A DNA stretch of 64,000 nucleotides from Microbacterium sp. AK009. Lineage in GTDB: Bacteria > Actinomycetota > Actinomycetes > Actinomycetales > Microbacteriaceae. The DNA lies in the NCBI RefSeq assembly GCF_013410955.1, contig NZ_JACCCG010000006.1, positions 343,722 to 407,721 of the forward strand, given 5' to 3'. How positions within the stretch are numbered: the first letter of the stretch is position 1; the number at the start of each line of letters is the position of its first letter. Under the pieces are notes generated by a model. The model was given only the letters and a program-made list of their open reading frames with translations. It was not told the origin of the DNA and did not search any database. A program made the position numbers and the translations under genes. This document shows positions 51,100 to 59,910 of the stretch, piece after piece.

Positions 51100-51416
51100 G
51101 GCCGGGGTTCCGGCCAGTCGACCTGGAGGTCGGAGACCTCGTGCTTGCCGAGCCACCGGGCGACGAAGGGGCAACGGGGCACCACCGTGACACCGCGCGC
51201 CGCGACATCCGCCATCGCCTGTCCGACGAGGGTGCCGCCCAGCCCGCGCCCGGCGAAACCCTCGTCGATCTCGGTGTGGATGAACAGCTCACGACCGCGG
51301 GAGTCGGTGATGAACTGCGAGAACCCGCCGAGCGCGTCGCCGACGCGGATCTCGTAGCGGCCGGCCTCGTCGTTGCGGGTGACGGTGATGCTGTCTCTGT
51401 CGGTCTCGTCGCTCAC
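51096..51416 (-). CDS. Small GNAT-type N-acetyltransferase (NATD1/YjdJ-like)
   Basis: This 106-residue protein corresponds to the minimal acetyltransferase fold: RYEIRVGDALGGFSQFITDS, then FIHTEIDEGFAGRGLGGTLV, where the R/Q-x-x-G-x-G/A loop for acetyl-CoA reads GRGLGGTLV. VTVVPRCPFVARWLGKH is the family C-terminal motif. The substrate is unknown. It is first of a two-gene unit with pirin (ATGA overlap). Start at 51416 gives MSDETDRDSITV. Confidence 0.88.
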   Translation of the reverse strand: MSDETDRDSITVTRNDEAGRYEIRVGDALGGFSQFITDSRGRELFIHTEIDEGFAGRGLGGTLVGQAMADVAARGVTVVPRCPFVARWLGKHEVSDLQVDWPEPRP

Positions 51417-51526
51417 GGGCGTCCTTCCGTTGTGCCTCTCAACCTATGCCGCGTCGTGGGCATTCCGCGAGGATGCCCCCGTGCCGCGAGGCGCCATGGG
51501 ACGCGTGCATCAGGCAGACTCGCTGG

Positions 51527-54088
51527 ATGCCCCTTTCGCTGCTCGACGCCGTCCCGCCGAACGCGGATCCGGACGCGGCGTACGAAGGGTTCGCCTCGTG
51601 GGCGGCCGACCGTGGGCTGACCCTCTACCCCGCCCAGGACGAGGCCGTGATCGAGCTGGTGTCGGGCGCCCACGTGATCCTGTCCACTCCCACGGGCACG
51701 GGGAAGTCGCTCGTCGCCGTCGCCGCGCACGCGATCGCGCTCTCCCGCGGCGGACGGACGTACTACACCGCGCCGATCAAGGCCCTGGTGAGCGAGAAGT
51801 TCTTCGCGCTCGTGGACATCTTCGGCGCAGAGAAGGTCGGCATGGTCACCGGCGACTCCTCGGTGAACCCCGACGCCCCGATCGTGTGCTGCACGGCAGA
51901 GATCCTGGCGAACCTGGCCCTGCGTCAAGGGGCGGACGCCGCGGTGGACCAGGTCGTCATGGACGAGTTCCACTACTACGGCGACTCCGACCGCGGCTGG
52001 GCATGGCAGGTGCCCCTGCTCCTCCTGCCCGGAGCGCAGTTCGTCCTGATGTCCGCGACACTCGGCGACACCTCCGACATCGCGGCCGATCTTCGCCGGC
52101 GGACCGGTCGCGAGGTCGCCGAGATCACCGGGGTCGACCGGCCGGTCCCCCTCGACTACGAGTACTCCCGCTCGCCCGCGCACGAGATCGTCGAGGAGTT
52201 GCTGTCGGATCAGAAGGCGCCGATCTACATCGTGCATTTCTCGCAGGCCGCGGCGATGGAGCGGGCGCAGGCGCTGTCGAGCGTGAAGATCGTCTCGCGT
52301 GAGCGTCGCGACGAGATCGCGGAGGCGATCGGCGGATTCCGGTTCACCACCGGTTTCGGCAAGACGCTCTCGCGCCTCGTGCGCGCGGGTATCGGCGTTC
52401 ACCACGCCGGGATGCTGCCGCGATACCGACGACTCGTCGAAACCCTCGCGCAGCGCGGGCTGCTCCGCGTCATCTGCGGCACCGACACTCTCGGCGTCGG
52501 CATCAACGTGCCGATCCGCACGGTCGTGCTCACCGCGCTCACGAAGTACGACGGGCAGCGGATGCGGCACCTCACGGCCCGCGAGTTCCACCAGATCGCC
52601 GGTCGCGCGGGCCGGGCCGGGTACGACACCGCCGGCACCGTGGTCGTGATGGCGCCCGAGCACGAGATCGAGAACGCGGCGGCCATCGCCAAGGCCGGGT
52701 CCGATCCGAAGAAGCAGCGCAAGGTCGTGCGCAAGAAGGCTCCCCAGGGTTTCGTCAACTGGGGCGAGGCGTCGTTCGAACGGCTCGTCGCCGCCGAACC
52801 CGAACCGCTCGTCCCGCACCTGCAGCTGACCGCGGCGATGCTCATCAACGTCATCGCCCGACGCGGCGATGTGTTCGCGCACGTGCGCAGCCTCGTCTTC
52901 GACAACCATGAACCGCGCCTTCGCCAGCTCGCGCTCGCTCGTCGCGCCCTCGCCATCTTCCGCACCCTCGTCGTGGCCGGTGTCGTCGTGGTGGAACGGC
53001 CGAGCGGCGCCATCCGGCTCACCGTGGATCTGCAGCCGAACTTCGCCCTGAACCAGCCGCTGTCTCCCTTCGCGCTGGCGGCGATCGAGGTGCTCGACCC
53101 CTCGGTGGAGCGCGGTCGGACGCCGGGTGCGGATGCAACCGACGCCGACCGCGACGAGGCGGCCCGCACCGCAGGAACCGGTCACTACGCCCTCGACGTC
53201 GTCAGCGTGATCGAGGCCACCCTCGACGATCCGCGGCCGATCCTCTCTCAGCAGGAGTTCCGCGCCCGCGGCGAAGCCGTGGCGGCGATGAAACGCGAGG
53301 GAATGGAGTACGACGACCGGATGGCGGCGCTGGAGGAGATCACCTACCCGAAGCCGCTCGCCGAGTTGCTGGAGCAGACCTTCGAGGTGTTCGCCTCCAG
53401 CCAGCCGTGGGTGCGGGACTTCGCGCTGTCGCCGAAGTCGGTCGTCCGCGACATGTTCGAGCGGGCGCTGTCGTTCGCCGAGTTCGTCTCCTTCTACCAG
53501 CTCGGCCGCAGCGAAGGTCTCGTGCTCCGATACCTCAGCGATGCGTACCGGGCGATCCGCCAGACCGTGCCGGCCGAAGCCCGGACCCCGGATCTCCTCG
53601 ACCTCATCGAATGGCTCGGTGAGCTGGTGCGTCAGGTGGATTCGAGTCTCGTCGACGAGTGGGAGGCGCTGATCAACCCTGTGGTCGATCCGGAGGCGCC
53701 GGTCGTTCCACCGGCTCCGCCGTCCATCCTCACCAACCGCCGGGCGTTCGGGGTGCTCGTGCGGAACGAGCTGTTCCGTCGTGTGCAGCTGGCCGCGTTG
53801 CAGCGCGACGACGAGCTCGTCGCACTCGATCCCGAGGTGGATTGGCCCGCCGCGCTCGACGACTACTTCGACGAGCACGACGAGATCCTCACCGGCGGAT
53901 CGGCCCGCTCGTCGGCGCTCATCACGATCGACGAGACCGACGCCGCCGAGGGGCGCTGGATCGTCGAGCAGACGATCGACGATCCGGCCGGCAACCATGA
54001 TTGGCGCATCCGTGCCGAGGTCGACCTCGAGGCATCCGTCGCCGAGGGCACCGCGGTCGTTCGGGTCACCGAGGTCCTGCGCCTCTGA
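51527..54088 (+). CDS. DUF3516 Ski2-like DEAD/DEAH-box helicase
   Basis: This is an 853-residue superfamily 2 helicase. Walker A reads STPTGTGKS at 53-61, motif II DEFH at 146-149, motif III SATLGDTSD about residue 175, and motif VI QIAGRAGRAGYDT about residue 360. The C-terminal DUF3516 domain begins around residue 400 and extends to the end. The group is actinobacterial and related to Ski2/Mtr4 RNA helicases. The biological role is unknown, possibly RNA processing. ATG at 51527 (MPLSLLDAVPPNADP) fits the family start. The longer frame upstream is not coding. It ends 13 bp before a possible convergent gene. Confidence 0.92.
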   Translation: MPLSLLDAVPPNADPDAAYEGFASWAADRGLTLYPAQDEAVIELVSGAHVILSTPTGTGKSLVAVAAHAIALSRGGRTYYTAPIKALVSEKFFALVDIFGAEKVGMVTGDSSVNPDAPIVCCTAEILANLALRQGADAAVDQVVMDEFHYYGDSDRGWAWQVPLLLLPGAQFVLMSATLGDTSDIAADLRRRTGREVAEITGVDRPVPLDYEYSRSPAHEIVEELLSDQKAPIYIVHFSQAAAMERAQALSSVKIVSRERRDEIAEAIGGFRFTTGFGKTLSRLVRAGIGVHHAGMLPRYRRLVETLAQRGLLRVICGTDTLGVGINVPIRTVVLTALTKYDGQRMRHLTAREFHQIAGRAGRAGYDTAGTVVVMAPEHEIENAAAIAKAGSDPKKQRKVVRKKAPQGFVNWGEASFERLVAAEPEPLVPHLQLTAAMLINVIARRGDVFAHVRSLVFDNHEPRLRQLALARRALAIFRTLVVAGVVVVERPSGAIRLTVDLQPNFALNQPLSPFALAAIEVLDPSVERGRTPGADATDADRDEAARTAGTGHYALDVVSVIEATLDDPRPILSQQEFRARGEAVAAMKREGMEYDDRMAALEEITYPKPLAELLEQTFEVFASSQPWVRDFALSPKSVVRDMFERALSFAEFVSFYQLGRSEGLVLRYLSDAYRAIRQTVPAEARTPDLLDLIEWLGELVRQVDSSLVDEWEALINPVVDPEAPVVPPAPPSILTNRRAFGVLVRNELFRRVQLAALQRDDELVALDPEVDWPAALDDYFDEHDEILTGGSARSSALITIDETDAAEGRWIVEQTIDDPAGNHDWRIRAEVDLEASVAEGTAVVRVTEVLRL

Positions 54089-54101
54089 CCGCGTTCGATC
54101 T

Positions 54102-54284
54102 TCATGCGCTCCACTCGCCGGGCCGGGGCTGTATCTCGGGAGTGTTCGCATTGCACACCTCGCACGGGAATTCGCCGCCCTCGTCGTCGTAGATCAGCTC
54201 AAGCAGTGGGACGGGCGCAACGTCGGGGCGCGGGTAGTGGCGGTTGGCGGTGAAAGCGATCTCAGCGGGCTCGGCAATGGTTTC
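54102..54284 (-). CDS. Possible small Cys-pair protein without a clear start
   Basis: A reading frame of about 60 codons ends TCEVCNANTPE-like: the sequence FPCEVCNANTPEIQPRPGEW looks like real coding sequence with a zinc-type C-x-x-C pair. No ATG, GTG or TTG occurs at a suitable place. The frame runs on upstream as noisy sequence into the lipoprotein promoter. An ATT start or a 5'-truncated gene are possible. It is convergent with the helicase. Confidence 0.35.
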   Translation of the reverse strand, partial: ETIAEPAEIAFTANRHYPRPDVAPVPLLELIYDDEGGEFPCEVCNANTPEIQPRPGEWSA

Positions 54285-54349
54285 GACCCCGACGACGACG
54301 CTCGGAATGCACCTTCCCGGCGCGGGGAGTCGCCGTGTAGGGTGCGGAG

Positions 54350-54751
54350 ATGCGGTTCCGAAGGACGGTGCTCCTGTCGTCAGCTTGCATCCTGATCCTT
54401 TCGGGTTGCTCCTCACTTACGCTTCCGGAGTTCGAAACGGTGCAGACCGACCGTGATGTTGTCCCTGACGCTGATTCGCAAGACATCGATGCTGACAGCA
54501 CCCGGTTCGTCGGCGAAGTCGAGGGGGCCGATTTCTACCTTGCTCGCGGGAGCAACGACACGCTGTGCCTGATCCAAATCCGCAATGGCGAATGGGAGCA
54601 GACGAGCTGTGGGGCAGGCATGGGAATCGGAGTCACGCTGCTGACCGGCACCCGCATCGAAGCGGGCATGTTCAGATTCCGTCCCGAGGAAGTTGAGGAT
54701 GGAGAACGCACGCCGCTGAGCGACAGCGTGACCGTAGTCGACTTCCCTTGA
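54350..54751 (+). CDS. Small lipoprotein
   Basis: This 133-residue secreted lipoprotein has signal peptide MRFRRTVLLSSACILILSG|C with C20 as the lipid site, then a Ser/Thr/Glu-rich tether and a compact mature part. It contains two cysteines besides C20 (NDTLCLIQIR and QTSCGAGMGIG), which may form a disulfide. I do not recognise the family. It is the first gene of the lower-GC accessory stretch. Start ATG at 54350 precedes an ideal signal sequence. Confidence 0.75.
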   Translation: MRFRRTVLLSSACILILSGCSSLTLPEFETVQTDRDVVPDADSQDIDADSTRFVGEVEGADFYLARGSNDTLCLIQIRNGEWEQTSCGAGMGIGVTLLTGTRIEAGMFRFRPEEVEDGERTPLSDSVTVVDFP

Positions 54752-54894
54752 CAGGCCGGTACTGCCGGCGCCCTCGGATCAAGCGAGCGACGGGTCAGCC
54801 TCTGTGAGCGCACGCACGCGCCGACCGAGCGTCTGGTGATGACAACCCGCGGCGATCACTCGGCGTCGCTGCGGCCTTCGCTACGGTCGACTGC

Positions 54895-55500
54895 ATGACC
54901 CATAGGACCGGGGTATTGGATGATTCCGGATGGCATACCTGGGCTCGCGATCTCGTCCCTGCCTCTCACCGGGACTTGCCGATGCTGCGCGTTTACCTGC
55001 CCTTCATTGACGTTGACGGCAGCTTCGTCCGCTGGTCGCAGTACGTCGATGTCGAGGAGAACTCCGCGTCGTTGAGCTGGTTCGAAGCGACCCGTCACCT
55101 CGTGGCGGAGCATCCCGGGATTGACGACCTGGTCTCGTGCATGGGTCAGCCGGACGAATCCACCGCGCAAGCGCTCCGCGACGTCATCGGTGACTTGCAG
55201 ATGCGGCGCCTCCGGCGGGTGGGATACGGCGAGGTGCCCACCGCCCCTTCCGTTCGCGTGCACGGAGAGGACTACTTGGAAGCCGATCTCGTCCCCGCCG
55301 ATATCGCGGCGGAGCGACGCATCCCGGAGTTCGCGTGGGACGCAGACCGGCGGTTGGCATGGGGCAGCCGCCTCTACCCCGATTCCCTCATCATCGCCGC
55401 AGAGCTGTCGAGCTTCAGGCGGCTCCGCAACGACCCACGCCTGGACTCTTCATCGATCAGGGTGGAACGAGACCAGCTGCCTCCAATCAGCGGCGACTGA
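54895..55500 (+). CDS. Hypothetical protein
   Basis: This 201-residue soluble protein has no signal peptide or TM. It is moderately acidic, with recognisable segments VYLPFIDVDGSFVRWSQYVDV and IPEFAWDADRRLAWGSRLYP. I do not recognise the family. The ATG at 54895 is the first start. Codon usage is less GC-biased than in the core genes but third positions remain G/C-rich, suggesting a real gene. It is isolated: the 143-bp gap to the lipoprotein and the 76-bp gap to the methyltransferase hold no other gene. Confidence 0.65.
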   Translation: MTHRTGVLDDSGWHTWARDLVPASHRDLPMLRVYLPFIDVDGSFVRWSQYVDVEENSASLSWFEATRHLVAEHPGIDDLVSCMGQPDESTAQALRDVIGDLQMRRLRRVGYGEVPTAPSVRVHGEDYLEADLVPADIAAERRIPEFAWDADRRLAWGSRLYPDSLIIAAELSSFRRLRNDPRLDSSSIRVERDQLPPISGD

Positions 55501-55576
55501 ACCCTTACCACCCGACGTGTCTTCAGCCCCAAGGGACCGCTGATGAATCACCTAGCGATCTTTACGCCGGCGCGCA

Positions 55577-56179
55577 CTAAAGCCGGCGCGCGATGATCGC
55601 AGCGTGCGGTTTCGGCGACGACGCAAGCGATCCAGTTCGTGTGTGCGTTTCGAGGATCTCGAAGCCGGCGTTGACGAGGCGGCCGCGGAGGGCTTCGGAG
55701 GGCCAGCGGAATGCCCTGACGACGGCATGATCGAACTCTTCGATCGCCTCACCGAGGAAGAACCCGACAAGCAAGCTGCCGCCGGGGCGAAGGACTCGCG
55801 TGATCTCCGCCAAGGGCCGGGCGATATCGTTGGGATCGTGGTGGATGAGTGAGTACCACGCGAGCACTCCTCCGAACGCAGCGTTCGGGTATGGCATCGC
55901 GTCGATGTCGCCGACCTTGAACGGCGTCCCGGGATGGACCTCGCGAGCGTGATGGACGAAGGTTGAAACCCGATCGATGCCGCAGGCGTCGACCCCTGCC
56001 GCTGTGAGATGCCCTGTCCAGTGACCGGGCCCGCAACCGGCGTCGAGCACGATCCCGTCGCATTGCCTCGCCCAGGAGGTGATCAGATGCACGTCCGCAT
56101 GGTGCATCGTCGTCATCGAACCGAGTTGGTCGCTGTACTCGGCTGCTCTTCGGGAGTATGCGCTCACCACGTCAGACAC
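55577..56179 (-). CDS. Class I SAM-dependent methyltransferase
   Basis: This 200-residue methyltransferase has motif I VLDAGCGPGHWTG at residues 45-57, motif II GIDRVSTFVHHAREVHPGTPF, and motif IV DAMPYPNAAFGGVLAWYSLIHH. It is of the small-molecule UbiE type by pattern. The substrate is unknown. Start ATG at 56179. A leader repeat lies about 100 bp upstream, oriented the same way as in front of three other minus-strand genes in this region. It overlaps no neighbours. Confidence 0.85.
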   Translation of the reverse strand: MSDVVSAYSRRAAEYSDQLGSMTTMHHADVHLITSWARQCDGIVLDAGCGPGHWTGHLTAAGVDACGIDRVSTFVHHAREVHPGTPFKVGDIDAMPYPNAAFGGVLAWYSLIHHDPNDIARPLAEITRVLRPGGSLLVGFFLGEAIEEFDHAVVRAFRWPSEALRGRLVNAGFEILETHTRTGSLASSPKPHAAIIARRL

Positions 56180-56275
56180 GGCTCGACACTATCCGGACGG
56201 CCGTGGGAACTCGTCCTCAAGCAGTTCACGCACCGCGGACGGGGGCTATCTGCGATCGGATGCCCGTACAGCGAT

Positions 56276-56325
56276 CTGTCGCATATCCCTTGGCTTGCGC
56301 GACGCGCCGTGTCGCTCTCGGGAGC
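56276..56325 (-). repeat. Leader repeat copy R1, upstream of the methyltransferase
   Basis: Core words CTGTCGCATATCCCTTGG, CTTGCGCGACGCGCCGTG and TCGCTCTCGGGAG match the copies at 58203, 59862 and 61542. On the minus strand it lies in front of the methyltransferase gene. Copies differ by about a quarter of positions but keep TATCCCTTG and the CTCGGGA-like end (diverged in the 59862 copy). Confidence 0.65.
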
Positions 56326-56355
56326 CCTCCGAGGGTGGACGTGTCGGCGGCGGAC

Positions 56356-56751
56356 TTAGCTGAAGGCGAAGAGGTAATGATCCTGAGCTACCGCGAACGC
56401 CGAGAAGAATGCCGCGCCGCCCACGACAGCGGTCGTCGCGAATGTTAGGGCCCCCCAGCCCAGTCTTTTCGTCGTCGACCGCACCTTCGAGATGATGGCG
56501 ACCGCGACCGCTCCCGTCAAGGCAAGAGCAACAGCGCCCCAAGCGAGATATCCGCCCGTGTAGTACACCGCTTCCTCAGCTGGCGTCGCAGGCCACGGGA
56601 TGTCGCCTTGGACGGTTCCGAGTAGGAAACCGCCGATAGCGAGCAGGAGCGCGGGAACCGCGACCGACACGACGATCGGTAACCATGGGCCACGAACTCG
56701 ACCAAGTGCTGCGCTGTCGGCGGTCAGAGTCTGATTTTGGACACTGCTCAT
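56356..56751 (-). CDS. Small membrane protein
   Basis: This 131-residue protein has about four hydrophobic segments (WLPIVVSVAVPALLLAIGGF; YTGGYLAWGAVALALTGAVA; LTFATTAVVGGAAFFSAFAV). It has a short polar N-terminus. The family is unknown. ATG at 56751 (MSSVQNQTLTADS) is preferred to a longer arginine-rich extension. Flanking DNA has the leader repeat on its 3' side, belonging to the next gene. Confidence 0.65.
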   Translation of the reverse strand: MSSVQNQTLTADSAALGRVRGPWLPIVVSVAVPALLLAIGGFLLGTVQGDIPWPATPAEEAVYYTGGYLAWGAVALALTGAVAVAIISKVRSTTKRLGWGALTFATTAVVGGAAFFSAFAVAQDHYLFAFS

Positions 56752-57009
56752 TGCGTCATCCTCACAGCCTCCCGCCCGGATCACGAGGAATGTCCAGCCA
56801 ATACCCGGCCGGCGCCGGAAAGACAATGCCCGCTCGCCCCCCTCACTCATTCGGCGGGACGTCGTTGGGATCATGCCGCGGTGTGTTGTCGCCAGCGCGA
56901 GCCGCTCGGACGATAGGCGCGACCGTCGTGGCGAGCCTTGGACGCAACCAGGGTGCACGCGTTCGGGGTGGTCGCGGCAGCCCGACGCGGCTGCGGATGG
57001 TGCGGAGGG

Positions 57010-57186
57010 TCAGTGCCCGCCGATAGCGGCGCTGCCCCCGTGACGCCGTTGATCGGTGGGAGGCATGTGCGGGACGGAGGGCGGCTCGGACCCCGCTCGG
57101 CGAGCCTGGCGGGTCTCGTAGGTCTCGGCCTGCGGCCGGAACCAACGAATGATGCGCTGCCACAGGGACGGGTTCTTCGCTGCCAT
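57010..57186 (-). CDS. Small hypothetical protein of 58 residues
   Basis: A short frame reads MAAKNPSLWQRIIRWFRPQA and then a Arg/Pro-rich tail ending in GGSAAIGGH. A purine-rich AAAGGCGGACGAG stretch precedes the ATG at 57186, a possible ribosome site. An amphipathic basic start suggests a membrane-surface or toxin-type peptide, which is speculation. It is in the 554-bp gap between the genes at 56751 and 57306, where nothing else was seen. Confidence 0.5.
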   Translation of the reverse strand: MAAKNPSLWQRIIRWFRPQAETYETRQARRAGSEPPSVPHMPPTDQRRHGGSAAIGGH

Positions 57187-57305
57187 CTCGTCCGCCTTTT
57201 CTTTCCCGGAGTGTACGCGCCGCCCTCGGCAGCGTGGGTCGAACGCCCCGACGCCGATCGGTATCCGCGCTGTCGTCAGATTTCCGAGTGTGGCAGGGTT
57301 CTGAG

Positions 57306-57530
57306 ATGCGTACGACTCTGGCTGCCGTGGTTATCGGGCTCGGTCTCGTGGTCACCGTCGCGGCTGGGGTCGCGCTGTACAACTACGGCATACTCGCCGA
57401 TGAAACGAGAATCGACGGCGCGAACCCCATGCTCTGGGTTCTTTTCCTCACCGGTTTTCTCACCGCCTTGGTTGGGGCGGTCCGGGTTGCGATCGTCGCG
57501 GCGGAACGAAACGGCGCTCGCGCCCGCTAA
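57306..57530 (+). CDS. Small two-TM membrane protein
   Basis: This 74-residue protein has two hydrophobic segments, LAAVVIGLGLVVTVAAGVALY and PMLWVLFLTGFLTALVGAVR, with a short acidic loop NYGILADETRIDGAN. ATG at 57306 (MRTTLAAVV) is chosen over an upstream one in an Arg-rich stretch. The 3' end overlaps the convergent membrane protein gene by 71 bp. Function is unknown. Confidence 0.65.
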   Translation: MRTTLAAVVIGLGLVVTVAAGVALYNYGILADETRIDGANPMLWVLFLTGFLTALVGAVRVAIVAAERNGARAR

Positions 57531-58104
57531 CCGCGAATAGCGCCGTCACGATCCAGGCGATCCCCGCCAGGACTGCCGCAAGCGCGAAAGGCACATGTGT
57601 GTAAGGGTCTCCGAACACGGGGTTGGCGAGCATGATGCCCATGGAGATGAACGACCCGACGGACAGGATGCCGACGCTCGTCCCATGTCGGGGATCGGAC
57701 CGGGAGAAGAAGAGTCCGCTGCTGATGACCAGTGCGCCTGTCGCGAGCAGTATCAGCACAGCGCCCGGTATCGGGATGATCCATGCCAGATAGAACGGCC
57801 AACTCCAGTAGACGAGCCAGAGAGATCCGCCCGTTACGAGGGCCCACCAGCCGGTGCCGTCGAGCGGCACCATGCGAAGGAGCAGGAAGCCGACGAGGAT
57901 GAGCAAGAACGCGACCCCTGTCATGGTGAAGTAGGTCGTCAACGGGACGGGGCTCATCGTATTGACAGAGAGGGACCCATAAAGATCGATCGTGAGAAGA
58001 ACGGCCCCACCGATCAAGACGAGCACCGGCGGAATGACCGCAGATGACACCCTCCAAGTGCGCAGAAGGTCTTCGTTGCCGGACAAATCCCCTCGAATCT
58101 CCAC
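57460..58104 (-). CDS. Multi-TM membrane protein, start uncertain
   Basis: At least 214 residues form about six hydrophobic segments, with an internal VYWSWPFYLAWIIPIPGAVL stretch. The frame is open to 58290, but its 5' part runs through the leader repeat, so I place the start at the GTG at 58104 with low certainty (no clear ribosome site). The C-terminus is basic and Pro-rich. No named family is recognised. It overlaps the convergent gene by 71 bp. The leader repeat R2 is about 100 bp upstream. Confidence 0.6.
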   Translation of the reverse strand: MEIRGDLSGNEDLLRTWRVSSAVIPPVLVLIGGAVLLTIDLYGSLSVNTMSPVPLTTYFTMTGVAFLLILVGFLLLRMVPLDGTGWWALVTGGSLWLVYWSWPFYLAWIIPIPGAVLILLATGALVISSGLFFSRSDPRHGTSVGILSVGSFISMGIMLANPVFGDPYTHVPFALAAVLAGIAWIVTALFAVSGRERRFVPPRRSQPGPPQPRR

Positions 58105-58202
58105 GTCGGCCGAAAACGCAGTTCTGAACTCGAACGTACCTGAGCAATCGATTAGCTGATCTCGCGACGCGGGTGACCTGCGATCGCACGCCGACGGACC
58201 GT

Positions 58203-58254
58203 CCGTCTCGTATCCCTTGCCTTGCGCGACGCCCCCTGTCGCACTCGGGATCGC
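58203..58254 (-). repeat. Leader repeat copy R2
   Basis: CCGTCTCGTATCCCTTGCC, then TTGCGCGACGCCCCCTGTCGC and ACTCGGGATCGC, match the copies at 56276 and 61542 closely. It lies upstream of the membrane protein gene at 57460-58104 in the same relative orientation. It is located in a gap of about 290 bp between divergent genes. Confidence 0.7.
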
Positions 58255-58390
58255 TCCGCCAGGCGCGGGGCCGTGAGGACGGAATTGCACTTAGAGAAGG
58301 CGCAGCTCGGTCCTGGCTTTTGGTGCCTCGCGAGGTAAATTCTCCAGATGACGCGGGCACCTTTGGCTGCTTTTCGGGCTGGCACTTGTA

Positions 58391-59065
58391 ATGGTTAGGT
58401 CGACGCGCGCGGCATTAAAGCAGCGAAGGCTGTTGTCGTGGGTCCCCACCGCGATCGTGGCATTGCTTTGCCTCGGCGTGGTCGCAGCTGTCATTGCGAT
58501 GCAGAATTCGTGGTGGACAGATCCTGGCCGACCAGCAAGTGAGGATCAACAGGCGTCAGACCGGATGTCGATATTCACCGACTCGGGGATGGACTACCTC
58601 ACTAGACAAGGTCGTGTGCTTGTCCGCATCGGTGAGAACTCCCTTCCGGCCAGTCAGCTCGGCCTCGAGGCGGATGGCAGACAGTCATTTGAACCTCGAA
58701 CACCGGTCGAAGCCGTGGTGCTCGGGCCGGACGGGTCGTTCAACGTGGATCTGGTTCGTTCCTTCACACTGGTCGCGAGCGGCAACCGCGTCACTTCGGT
58801 TGAGATCGTGCGCGAAGCCAACGGCGCGTGGTTGACCGTCCTGCCCAACCTCGAACGCGTGGCTTCATTCTGGGGATGGAGCGACTCCGATTTGGATCGG
58901 CTGCAGGATGACCTGACTGCAGCAGCCCCCGCGACAGGGGATGTCTATTCAGCCCGCCTCGCCTCCATCGAGCACAACGGTGCGCTCGTGACCGCGGAAA
59001 TCCTCGTCGACGTGCCAGCGTCTGAGGTGACGGCGACCTTCATCGTGTCGCAGATTACGCCGTGA
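58391..59065 (+). CDS. Membrane-anchored hypothetical protein
   Basis: This 224-residue protein has one TM near the N-terminus (SWVPTAIVALLCLGVVAAVIAM), then an extracytoplasmic region with no cysteines. It contains SFEPRTPVEAVVLGPDGSF and regular beta-like sequences (VTSVEIVREANGAWLTVLP). The family is unknown. Start ATG at 58391. It is convergent with the PH-domain-like membrane protein gene. Composition is somewhat less GC-rich than the core chromosome. Confidence 0.65.
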   Translation: MVRSTRAALKQRRLLSWVPTAIVALLCLGVVAAVIAMQNSWWTDPGRPASEDQQASDRMSIFTDSGMDYLTRQGRVLVRIGENSLPASQLGLEADGRQSFEPRTPVEAVVLGPDGSFNVDLVRSFTLVASGNRVTSVEIVREANGAWLTVLPNLERVASFWGWSDSDLDRLQDDLTAAAPATGDVYSARLASIEHNGALVTAEILVDVPASEVTATFIVSQITP

Positions 59066-59074
59066 AGTCTCGCC

Positions 59075-59644
59075 CTATTCGAGAACGGTGGTAGCCGCCC
59101 ACGCGACAAGGGCCAGAGTGAGGACGATCGCTGCACCGTTCCATCGTTGGATGTAGTTCGCGGGTTGATCGCCGGCCCGGGCGCACACGTTCTGGAGGAC
59201 CGAAGCGGCGCGCTCAGGGTTTGCCTCGTGTCCCGGCGCGAGTGTCTCCATGCGTACGACATTCACGCCGCGAGAAACCCCTTGATTCGCTCGCATAGTG
59301 CCCACTGCTCCTCCGGGCGAAACGAGCAGAACGACCGGGCGGATGGAACGTCGTCCATGCGAGAGCCGCGGTACTCCAGTTCCCGAGACCGTGACTTCCG
59401 CGGAGGCGGTGAACGACACGGTGCGCAACGGGTTCATGATCGTGAATGAGCCCCTGCGATACGTCATGCGCGGATACGCCCACAGCAACCAAACCAGCCA
59501 CAACACAAGGGCAGCCGGCGCGAGCACCGTCGAGACAGACACCCGTGCCGGCAGCGCCACCGTCAGCACGGCCAGAACACCAAACATCAGCGGAAGCACA
59601 ATGTTCAGAACACCCGCTCCCGGCAATCGCATGTCCCAGTTCAC
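59075..59644 (-). CDS. Membrane protein with PH-like domain
   Basis: This 189-residue protein has two N-terminal hydrophobic segments (residues about 12-30 and 35-57), then a cytoplasmic domain with YPRMTYRRGSFTIMNPLRTV. The latter pattern resembles bacterial PH-like (bPH6) domains found in small actinobacterial membrane proteins. A C-terminal TM (AAIVLTLALVAWAATTVL) closes it. Function is unknown. Start ATG at 59644. Leader repeat R3 is upstream, about 120-260 bp away. Confidence 0.65.
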   Translation of the reverse strand: MNWDMRLPGAGVLNIVLPLMFGVLAVLTVALPARVSVSTVLAPAALVLWLVWLLWAYPRMTYRRGSFTIMNPLRTVSFTASAEVTVSGTGVPRLSHGRRSIRPVVLLVSPGGAVGTMRANQGVSRGVNVVRMETLAPGHEANPERAASVLQNVCARAGDQPANYIQRWNGAAIVLTLALVAWAATTVLE

Positions 59645-59759
59645 ATCTCGCCTCTCCGCCGCCGAGTTCCGACCCTATCCGGGTGAGTAGAAACGCGTAC
59701 CGAATAGGGAACCTCAATCGCTCGGCGAAGCCCCATAGGTCACCCCATAGGTCAGGTGA

Positions 59760-59910
59760 TCGGCAACGGCGCAGCTCTCCGCGTCGACCGACTTCTCGCA
59801 TGACCCGTCCGACGAGGTTCGCACGGCTGGGGATCATCCGCCGCGCGTCTCAGATCACGAGCTGTCTCGTATCCCTTGCCTATTGCAACGCCTTTGTCAC
59901 ACGCAGGACC
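59760..59910 (-). repeat. Leader repeat copy R3 (longer form)
   Basis: The core at 59862-59910 (CTGTCTCGTATCCCTTGCC, TATTGCAACGCC, TTGTCACACGCAGGACC) is preceded by ~100 bp that also align with the copy at 61442. Examples are GCAGCTCTCCGCGTCGAC versus GCAGCTCCTCGCGTCGAC, and GACCCGTCCGA-GAGG-TCGCACGG. Minus-strand translation gives MIPSRANLVGRVMREV in this copy and MKPRRASRLGRVLRES in the other. The remaining 59911-60189 shows no gene. Confidence 0.75.

Noticed and set aside
51413..54151. 912-codon minus-strand frame opposite the DUF3516 helicase
   Set aside because: The plus-strand helicase has all SF2 motifs; the antisense frame has none.
56938..57540. 200-codon plus-strand frame overlapping the small membrane gene
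   Set aside because: It is arginine/proline-rich, has no ribosome site, and overlaps a two-TM gene in another frame that looks genuine.
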